Shown here piece after piece: positions 58,392-64,000 of a DNA stretch of 64,000 nucleotides. The notes below the pieces were generated by a model. The model was not told the origin of the DNA. It worked only from the letters and a program-made list of their open reading frames with translations, and ran no database searches. Source of the DNA: Bin5 sp965242905. GTDB taxonomy: Bacteria; Chloroflexota; Anaerolineae; Caldilineales; Caldilineaceae. The stretch spans positions 3,720,001 to 3,784,000 of the forward strand of contig CBDETM010000002.1 in the NCBI GenBank assembly GCA_965242905.1, read 5' to 3'. Each line of letters starts with the position of its first letter. Position 1 is the stretch's first letter. A program made the translations under genes and the position numbers.

Positions 58392-59075
58392 TCAGAGTTT
58401 CTTTTCCATCTCGACCACCGTCAATGATTCTTCCTCAAGCTCCTCCTCTTTGCGGGATATCTCCCTGAACCCCTGTTTTCGATAAAACGACAGCCCTTTT
58501 TCGTTCTGTTCCTCTACCTCCAGGCGCAGAGTCTCTGTCCCCGGGAATGCAGCTACGCAGGCCTCCATCAACCTGGAGCCGATGCCCTGGCGCTGGTGGC
58601 CGGGCAGGACATAGAGGCGTGCAATGTATACGACTTCTTCGCTTGGCCGGCCCGCCGTCACTAGCCCAACGACTTTGCCCTGCTCGTCTTTCGCGACGTT
58701 GAAAAAGACGCGCTCATTCTCGATTTCGGCGGCGAGAGTTTCCGGGTTGTGCCAGAGCGAGGTTATTTTCTGGATCACCTCTAAAGGCAGGAACGGCCTG
58801 TAAGCGTCGATCCAAGTCTCGCTGAGAACCTGCTTGATCTCCCGTACCTCTTCGACTTCGGCTGGCTGGATTGTCAAAGTCTCGACCTCTGTTTCGCCAG
58901 GGGGAATTACCGGCATCGACAGTTCCTCTTCGTCATAAATGTCCATTTCAGGCGCGTTCCAGTCTTCGGCGAAAGTCGCGAAGCCTGCACGCAATTCGGC
59001 AGCCAGACTCTCGTCGATCCCCTGCTCACGTAGATCGATGCGGCCTGAATTCAAAGTCACTGGATTCTTGGGCAA
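58392..59075 (-). CDS. GNAT N-acetyltransferase with an extra N-terminal segment
   Basis: A 227-residue protein. Residues 65-200 form a GNAT domain: LTIQPAEVEEVREIKQVLSE at the start, YIARLYVLPGHQRQGIGSRL (acetyl-CoA loop) near 150, and LRLEVEEQNEKGLSFYRKQGF near 180. The first 55 residues are not GNAT; they are acidic and resemble a short separate peptide (LRAGFATFAEDWNAPEMDIY). The start is TTG at 59075, with AAGGAG 12 nt upstream. The acceptor is unknown. It is 33 nt from the next GNAT gene, with which it may form a pair. Confidence 0.75.
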   Translation of the reverse strand: MPKNPVTLNSGRIDLREQGIDESLAAELRAGFATFAEDWNAPEMDIYDEEELSMPVIPPGETEVETLTIQPAEVEEVREIKQVLSETWIDAYRPFLPLEVIQKITSLWHNPETLAAEIENERVFFNVAKDEQGKVVGLVTAGRPSEEVVYIARLYVLPGHQRQGIGSRLMEACVAAFPGTETLRLEVEEQNEKGLSFYRKQGFREISRKEEELEEESLTVVEMEKKL

Positions 59076-59108
59076 TTTCGTCGGTCGCTCCTTGAAGAGA
59101 CGCTATTC

Positions 59109-59696
59109 TCAGACAGGATTCGGGTGGCCTTCGGGCCACTGTTCGGGGGTGAAGGGCCAGTTGAGATTGTCGCAGACGTCTTTCCAGCGTTCTTCCATGT
59201 CGGGCAGGTAGAGGAGGGGGATCCAGCCGAGGCGCAGGTAGATGCTGAGGGCGGGCAGGCGCCAGTCGTCGGTGTTGAGGAAGATGTTTCTGTAGCCTCC
59301 CTCGAGTAGGCGGCGCATAACGGCCGCGCAGACGGCCATTCCCAGCCCCTTGCCTTTGTGTTCGGGATCACCCGCGACCCAGCCGAGCTCGCCGCCGAAG
59401 GGGTGTATGTCCTGGGGCCTGTGGTTGGCCATGGCGGAGGCGACGATCTTGCCGCTGGGGCGATGCTCGATGAGGAACCAGCCGCCGGGCAGGATGTGCG
59501 ACAGCCAGGGCTCCAGCATTTCGTAGTTCCAGCGAGTGAAGCCGGCCAAGTCCATAACTTCGTACCAGCCCTCTTCGTCGCCGGGTTTGTAGGTGCGGAG
59601 GGTGTAGCCGATGGGGACGTGGACGGCGGGCGGCGAGCCGAGCAGCTGCTCGGGCCAGATCATCTTCAACTGTTCCTTCTTTCTTTCCTCGCTCAT
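59109..59696 (-). CDS. GNAT N-acetyltransferase
   Basis: A 195-residue protein with a single GNAT domain. YTLRTYKPGDEEGWYEVMDL near residue 26 begins it; GELGWVAGDPEHKGKGLGMA near 105 contains the acetyl-CoA loop; IFLNTDDWRLPALSIYLRLGW near 135 is the last core element. ATG 59696 and ATG 59663 are both possible; AAGGA stands before the second. It lies 5 nt before the MalG-type permease stop region (reading on the minus strand it follows that gene), so it belongs to the same transcript. Acceptor unknown. Confidence 0.85.
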   Translation of the reverse strand: MSEERKKEQLKMIWPEQLLGSPPAVHVPIGYTLRTYKPGDEEGWYEVMDLAGFTRWNYEMLEPWLSHILPGGWFLIEHRPSGKIVASAMANHRPQDIHPFGGELGWVAGDPEHKGKGLGMAVCAAVMRRLLEGGYRNIFLNTDDWRLPALSIYLRLGWIPLLYLPDMEERWKDVCDNLNWPFTPEQWPEGHPNPV

Positions 59697-59701
59697 GCTG
59701 T

Positions 59702-60592
59702 TTATCCTTTGATTCCTGTAATCACAATCCCCTGCAGGAAGGTGCGCTGGGTGACGAAGAAGATGGCGATCGGCACCAGGGTCGAGACGACGGTCATGGC
59801 CATCAGGTACTGTATGTCGACTTCGGTGCGCCCTTTGAAGCGGCTCAGGCCCAGGGTGATGGTGAAGAGCTGGGGCGAGTTGATGTAGATCAGCGGTGCG
59901 AAGAAGTCATTCCAACTATAGGTGAACTGGTAGATGGCGACAACAATGAGGGCGGGCCGTACCTGGAAGAGGAGGATGCGCCAGAAGACGGCGAAGCGGC
60001 TGCAGCCGTCGATGAGGGCGGCGTCGTCGAGCTCGCGGGGGATGGTGAGGAAGAACTGGCGCAGCAGGAAGATGCTGAAGGCGTCGCCGAAGAAGAGGGG
60101 GACGACGAGCGGCTTGAAGGTATTGACCCACTCCAGCCAGCTGAAGATCATGAAGAGCGGGATCAGGGTCACCTGCATGGGCAGCATCATGGTGCTCAAG
60201 ACGATAATGAACAGGGTGGTGCGGCCAGGGAACTGGATGCGCGAAAAGGCGAAGGCGGCGATGGAGCAGGAGAAGAGAACGGCTACGACGTTGAGCGAGG
60301 CGACGAAGGCGGTGTTGGAAAAGAAGGTGATGAAGTCGCCCTTGAGCCAGGCCTCGACGTAGTTGGCCCAGCGGTAGGTGGGCGGGATCCAGACCGGCGG
60401 GATTTTCCAGATCAGGCTCTTGTCTTTGCCTGCGGTCAGCAGCATCCATACCCAGGGCGTGAGAAAGAGGGCTGCGCCGGGCAGGACCAGAATCCACAGC
60501 CAGACCTGGTGGGCTATGGATCGCCACAGCGGCCCGGTTGGGCGTGTGTAGCTGAATCTTTTTTGTTCTACGAAGACGTTTTCGGTGCGCAT
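59702..60592 (-). CDS. Carbohydrate ABC transporter permease, MalG/UgpE type
   Basis: A 296-residue channel subunit of the second sugar importer. The first membrane helix (LWILVLPGAALFLTPWVWML) is followed by the family text IPPVWIPPTYRWANYVEAW, the EAA loop near residue 180 (ELDDAALIDGCSRFAVFWRI) and the C-terminal TQRTFLQGIVITGIKG. Spacing of 67 nt follows the MalF-type gene. It has no Shine-Dalgarno visible at ATG 60592. The ending matches that of the permease at 598-1506, so the two importers are paralogous. Confidence 0.93.
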   Translation of the reverse strand: MRTENVFVEQKRFSYTRPTGPLWRSIAHQVWLWILVLPGAALFLTPWVWMLLTAGKDKSLIWKIPPVWIPPTYRWANYVEAWLKGDFITFFSNTAFVASLNVVAVLFSCSIAAFAFSRIQFPGRTTLFIIVLSTMMLPMQVTLIPLFMIFSWLEWVNTFKPLVVPLFFGDAFSIFLLRQFFLTIPRELDDAALIDGCSRFAVFWRILLFQVRPALIVVAIYQFTYSWNDFFAPLIYINSPQLFTITLGLSRFKGRTEVDIQYLMAMTVVSTLVPIAIFFVTQRTFLQGIVITGIKG

Positions 60593-60659
60593 TGTTTTTT
60601 GAGTAGAGAGGAGAGAGAAACCCCCTCTTCCGCTGCCTGCTCAGCCACCTCTTTGGCTG

Positions 60660-61583
60660 CTATCTGGCGGCTTCTCCTTCGTAGTAGACCCAGCGGCGGG
60701 ACGAGTACTGGAATATGAGGGTAAAGGTGATGATGATTGCGAAAAGGACCCAGGCGGCGGCCGAGGCGTAGCCGAAGCGGATCTGCAGGAAGGCCTTGCG
60801 ATAGAGGAAGAGCACCATGCTCAGGGTGGCGTTGTTGGGTCCGCCTTCGGTCATGATGAAGGCCTGGGTGAAGAACTGGAAGGCGTAGATGAGGCCGATG
60901 GTGACGTTGAAGAAGATGGTGGGCGTCAGCATCGGGATGGTGACGTGCCAGAATTTGCGGATGCTGTTGGCGCCGTCGATGGTGGCGGCCTCGTAGAGGT
61001 GGGTGGGGATGCCCTGGAGGCCGGCCAGGTAGAGGAGCATGTTGGCGCCGACGCCCCAGACGCTCATGATGATGAGAGAAGGCAGCGCCCAGGTCGATGA
61101 GTAGAGCCAGGACGGTCCATCGATGCCGAAGATGGCGAGGAAGTTGTTGAGCAGGCCGGCGCGGGGGTTGAAGATCTGGAGCCAGAGCAGAGAGACGGCG
61201 ACGCCGGAGATGACGGTGGGCAGGTAGTAGATAGTGCGCCAGATGCCCAGGCCCAGCAGCTTCTGGTTCAAGATCAGGGCGATCATGAGGGCAAGGCAGG
61301 AGCCGAGCGGGACGGTCGAAAAGGCGTAGATAAAGGTTACGCGCAGGCTCTTCCAGAAGAGGTCCTCATTGAACAGGTCGCGATAGTTTTCGAGGCCGAC
61401 GAAGAATGTGCTGGTGAGGAGGTCGGAGCGGAAGAAGCTCAGTCCCAGGGAAAAGAGCATCGGCCCGAACACGAAGGACAGGAAGCCTACCATCCAGGGC
61501 AGGAGGCAGAGATAGGCGGTGATCAGGTCCTGCCGTTTCTGGGAGGAGCCCACCCGCCACTGTCTTGCCAAGCGCGTTGTCAT
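60660..61583 (-). CDS. Carbohydrate ABC transporter permease, MalF/UgpA type
   Basis: A 307-residue channel subunit. Marks: AYLCLLPWMVGFLSFVFGPM at the N-terminus, FVGLENYRDLFNEDLFWKSL near residue 60, the EAA loop near 196 (YEAATIDGANSIRKFWHV, then IPMLTPTIFF) and a final YSSRRWVYYEGEAAR, closely like the end of the partial permease at 1-552. GAGGA lies 6 nt before ATG 61583. It follows the binding protein gene by 85 nt, with a strong hairpin between. Confidence 0.93.
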   Translation of the reverse strand: MTTRLARQWRVGSSQKRQDLITAYLCLLPWMVGFLSFVFGPMLFSLGLSFFRSDLLTSTFFVGLENYRDLFNEDLFWKSLRVTFIYAFSTVPLGSCLALMIALILNQKLLGLGIWRTIYYLPTVISGVAVSLLWLQIFNPRAGLLNNFLAIFGIDGPSWLYSSTWALPSLIIMSVWGVGANMLLYLAGLQGIPTHLYEAATIDGANSIRKFWHVTIPMLTPTIFFNVTIGLIYAFQFFTQAFIMTEGGPNNATLSMVLFLYRKAFLQIRFGYASAAAWVLFAIIITFTLIFQYSSRRWVYYEGEAAR

Positions 61584-61615
61584 GCCGTTCCTCAGCGTTC
61601 TCAGAAAGGAGGGAA

Positions 61616-61651
61616 GAGGAGAAAGGAGTGTTCTTTCACTCCTCTCTCCTC
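61616..61651 (-). terminator. 15-bp GA/TC hairpin (one mismatch) after the sugar binding-protein gene
   Basis: GAGGAGA (61616-61622) pairs with TCTCCTC (61645-61651), then after one A/C mismatch AGGAGTG pairs with CACTCCT around TTCTTT. It begins 17 nt past the binding-protein stop and precedes the MalF-type gene. There is no T-run. It resembles the hairpins at 5043-5068 and 36975-37003 in position and composition. Confidence 0.7.
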
Positions 61652-61668
61652 ATTACCCTCTCCTTATT

Positions 61669-63093
61669 TTATCCCATTCGTTCGAGCGTAGCGTGCTGGG
61701 CCTCGGTCACCTGCTGGGAGATGTCGACCAGGATGCTGACGGGCTCGGAGCCTTCAACATAGATGGCCTCCATGGCGGGGACGAGGAGTTCTTCGGCCAC
61801 GGACTGGAAGCGGAAGAGCTGCGGGCCGCGGGCCTCGCCGGTCTTCAGCTGATCGACGATAACCTCCAGGTTCACCGGCTCGAGGCGGCCGTCGATCTCG
61901 CGCAGGAAGCCGGGCCACTTGTCGGCGGCGCTGGCGAGGCCGGGCAGACGGCCAGAGCGGCGGGCGACGTTGTCCTGGTACCATTCGCCGGCGCCGATCC
62001 ACTTGACCCAGTTCCAGACGTCGTCGTGGTTGCCGCGGTCGGCGACGCCCTTGTAGACGCACCACTGGTCGGGGGCGCCCATGCAGACGCGGTCGACGGG
62101 GCCGGTGGGGATGTGGTTGATGTCCCAGGAGCCTTCTTCCATCTGGTCGGCGAGGTCGAAGAACTGGTCGGCGCTGCGTTCGGCGAAGGCGACGATGTCG
62201 GCGGGCAGGACGCCGGTCCATGTGTTGGGGATACCGGAGGCGTTGACCTGGTTTCGCTGTGCCAGGCAGTTCAGATCCCACATGTTGTGGCGGATCCACT
62301 CGAAGGCGGCCAATGCCTCCTCTTCGCCGAGCATACATTCCATCAAGGTCTCGTCGTCGCGGACCATGCCGCCCCAGGCCTCGACGTAGTAGAAGTAGCC
62401 CAACACATAGCTTGGGCGCAGCTGGCCGCCCCAGCGGGTGATTTCGCCGTCGTCATCCTTCTTTGTCAGCGCGCAGGCGGTGGCGGCGCAGTCGTCTACG
62501 CTCCAGTCCTGTTCGGGGTAGGCGACGCCGAGCTCGTCGAAGGCCGGCTTGCTGTAGTAGACGCTGGTCACGTCGATGTTGGTTACCATCGCCATGCGGA
62601 TCTGCGTGATCTGATCCCAGCACTGGTCCCAGCCGGCGGCGAGGAAGATGTCGTCGGCGTCGGGGACGTCCTGGTCGACGAGCGGCTGCAGGTCGAGGAG
62701 CTGGCCTTTTTCGGCCCAGGTGTTGATGATGGGGGGCCAGGTGGACATGACGTCGGGGGCGGTGCCGGCGGCCATGTTGGTCAGCACCTTGGTGGACCAG
62801 CCATCGCCGTGGGGTTCCCAGAGGATTTCAACTTCGGGGTGTTCCTCGTAGTAGCGGGGGAAGGCCTCGTCCTGGTGGTACTCGGCCCACTGGATGCCGG
62901 GCACGTTGGCGAACCAGTCGAAGCTGGCGAAGCGGATCTGGGTCCTTTCGCCGTCTGCGTCGGAGGCGGCTGCGCTGTCTCCGGCCATTGTGTCGCCGCC
63001 GGCGGGAGCCGGGGCGCAGGCGGCCAGCGCGGCTGTGCCGGCGATTCCAGCGCTCAGGCGCAACATATCGCGTCGAGTTAAACGGTTGGACAT
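61669..63093 (-). CDS. Carbohydrate ABC transporter substrate-binding protein (Tat-exported lipoprotein)
   Basis: A 474-residue extracytoplasmic sugar receptor of SBP family 1. The N-terminus has a twin-arginine motif (LTRRDMLRLS) and a lipobox (ALAAC, Cys26), so it is folded before export and then lipid-anchored. The domain shows YEEHPEVEILWEPHGDGW near residue 85, VLTNMAAGTAPDVMSTWPP near 107, and WDQITQIRMAMVTNIDVTSVYYSKPAF near 157. AGGAGG lies about 8 nt before ATG 63093. It heads the importer genes of the operon, 91 nt after the Gfo/Idh gene. The ligand is not known. Confidence 0.93.
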   Translation of the reverse strand: MSNRLTRRDMLRLSAGIAGTAALAACAPAPAGGDTMAGDSAAASDADGERTQIRFASFDWFANVPGIQWAEYHQDEAFPRYYEEHPEVEILWEPHGDGWSTKVLTNMAAGTAPDVMSTWPPIINTWAEKGQLLDLQPLVDQDVPDADDIFLAAGWDQCWDQITQIRMAMVTNIDVTSVYYSKPAFDELGVAYPEQDWSVDDCAATACALTKKDDDGEITRWGGQLRPSYVLGYFYYVEAWGGMVRDDETLMECMLGEEEALAAFEWIRHNMWDLNCLAQRNQVNASGIPNTWTGVLPADIVAFAERSADQFFDLADQMEEGSWDINHIPTGPVDRVCMGAPDQWCVYKGVADRGNHDDVWNWVKWIGAGEWYQDNVARRSGRLPGLASAADKWPGFLREIDGRLEPVNLEVIVDQLKTGEARGPQLFRFQSVAEELLVPAMEAIYVEGSEPVSILVDISQQVTEAQHATLERMG

Positions 63094-63184
63094 GGTGAGT
63101 TCCTCCTGTGGAGTGATGCCTGGCTATACCGTAGCCAAGTTGAATCGAGAAGACTCCCGTGCAATGTGCGTTTGTCCCTTTACG

Positions 63185-64000
63185 CTAAGTCACCTCGGCG
63201 ACTTTTGCAGGCAGTCCGGTGCGGATCGACTCCCAGCAGGCCGAGGCGGTGGCGATTACTTTGGCTCCTGCGACTTCATCGATGAGAGGACGCTTGTCCT
63301 CTCGGAGACACTCTTCAAAATGGCGCATGTAGCGTATGACTTCCTGGCCGTGCCCGGCTTCGCGCCTGAACTCCAGGCTCATTTCGGGCTGGCCCTGGAT
63401 CTTGTCGAGAACGAACCGGTCGTTGACGAAGGACCCTTTGTCGCCGAAGATGCTCAGTCCCAGCTGGGGCACGGGCGCCTCCACCAGCCCGTATACGGCC
63501 ATTATGCGGGCGATGACGCCGGAGCGGAAACGCAGGTTGATGAGAAAGTTGTCATGTTTATCGGCAGGGTAACGGTCGTCCATGTGACTGCAGGCGGCGT
63601 AGGTGAAGACCTCATCGACATCGCCCAGGAACCAGCGAAGCAGGTCGATGGGGTGGCAGGCGCCGCCGTAGAGCCAGTCCTGCGGATGCTCGTGGCGCCA
63701 GGCGGTGCGGTCCATGACCGTTCTCATGTCGTGGACGTAGTGGGCCTCGGCGAAGAGGATGCGGCCGAGGTCGCCGTCGTCGAAGAGTTTTTTGGCGGCC
63801 ATGAAGTTGGGGCGGAAGCGGGAGGTCTGGCCGGTCAGGAATTTCACGCCTGCCATCTGTACCAGCTGCACTACGCGGAGGGCCTCCTCCAGGGAGACGA
63901 CCATGGGTTTGGTGCAGATGATGTGCTTGCCGGCGGCGACGGCGGCCTCGATGTGCTGCATGTGCAGGTGGTCGGGCGAATAGATGCCGACGACATCGAC
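63185..64000 (-). CDS. Gfo/Idh/MocA-family oxidoreductase (5'-partial at window end)
   Basis: At least 271 residues are visible; the frame is open through the last base, so the N-terminal nucleotide-binding region lies outside. The visible part opens with VGIYSPDHLHMQHIEAAVA, then GKHIICTKPMVVSLEEALRV, where the EKP motif reads TKP with the Lys kept. TGQTSRFRPNFMAAKKLF follows, and the C-terminal domain has GGACHPIDLLRWFLGD with the conserved His. It is a third family member in this operon. The end of the gene lies 91 nt before the sugar binding-protein gene. Confidence 0.9.
   Translation of the reverse strand, partial: VDVVGIYSPDHLHMQHIEAAVAAGKHIICTKPMVVSLEEALRVVQLVQMAGVKFLTGQTSRFRPNFMAAKKLFDDGDLGRILFAEAHYVHDMRTVMDRTAWRHEHPQDWLYGGACHPIDLLRWFLGDVDEVFTYAACSHMDDRYPADKHDNFLINLRFRSGVIARIMAVYGLVEAPVPQLGLSIFGDKGSFVNDRFVLDKIQGQPEMSLEFRREAGHGQEVIRYMRHFEECLREDKRPLIDEVAGAKVIATASACWESIRTGLPAKVAEVT

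Noticed and set aside
61519..63081. Plus-strand 520-residue frame opposite the sugar binding protein
   Set aside because: It is antisense to a well-supported Tat lipoprotein gene and has the low-complexity Val/Gly/Asp composition of such shadows.
1..64000. tRNA, rRNA, transposase, integrase or phage genes
   Set aside because: Gaps were read for cloverleaf-like arms with CCA ends and for typical enzyme motifs; none were seen.

Overview
The window looks like a chromosomal segment of a high-GC, free-living bacterium, most likely a Chloroflexota of the Anaerolineae/Caldilineales kind. This is inference. It rests on abundant ABC solute-uptake systems with lipoprotein binding proteins, an F420 reductase gene (npdG), a nickel superoxide dismutase with its own protease, a DUF6391 protein, clustered Gfo/Idh oxidoreductases with phytanoyl-CoA-dioxygenase-like enzymes, and stretches of short GC-rich palindromic repeats. 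No rRNA, tRNA, phage, transposase or CRISPR array was seen.

Layout. 1-1506: the permease pair of a carbohydrate ABC importer whose binding-protein gene should lie to the left. 1507-6995: a gene-poor stretch with three small membrane proteins, one lipoprotein, a 4 x 69 bp tandem repeat and one branched-chain-type ABC binding protein. 6996-19323: a plus-strand run with an ABC exporter, transketolase, a DUF6391 protein, DNA polymerase III delta, an M16-fold protein without the zinc motif, an ABC-2 exporter (ATPase, DUF3500 lipoprotein, two permeases) and two SDR proteins. 19363-19530: a set of four related dyads with no gene. 19664-30668: RNase HII, a 957-residue helicase with an embedded HNH domain, an F420 reductase, an amidohydrolase, a sugar epimerase, a glycosyltransferase that stops early and a large LysM protein. 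31219-34853: a TrmA-like protein, a GNAT protein and the sodN-sodX pair. 34915-38787: oligopeptide-type ABC importer without ATPases. 39055-53255: nucleoside/amino-acid salvage (ribokinase, adenine deaminase, M20 peptidase, two aminotransferases), a DUF433/DUF5615 toxin-antitoxin-like pair, a TauE exporter, and the FadN-FadA beta-oxidation pair. 53388-64000: one long minus-strand catabolic operon with three Gfo/Idh oxidoreductases, two PhyH-like dioxygenases, an esterase-like hydrolase, two GNAT proteins and a complete carbohydrate importer except its ATPase.

How the parts fit. The last operon reads as import of a sugar or sugar-like compound followed by oxidation, hydroxylation and ester cleavage. 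Both carbohydrate importers lack a local ATPase, as is usual when a shared MsmX/UgpC-type ATPase is encoded elsewhere. All three complete ABC binding-protein genes are followed within 12-18 nt by a GA/TC-rich hairpin, which may set a high binding-protein to permease ratio. The most unusual items are the dyad array at 19363-19530, the helicase-HNH fusion, the internally duplicated LysM protein, two enzyme homologues that have lost catalytic residues (M16, TrmA), and palindromic repeats whose stems show compensatory changes.
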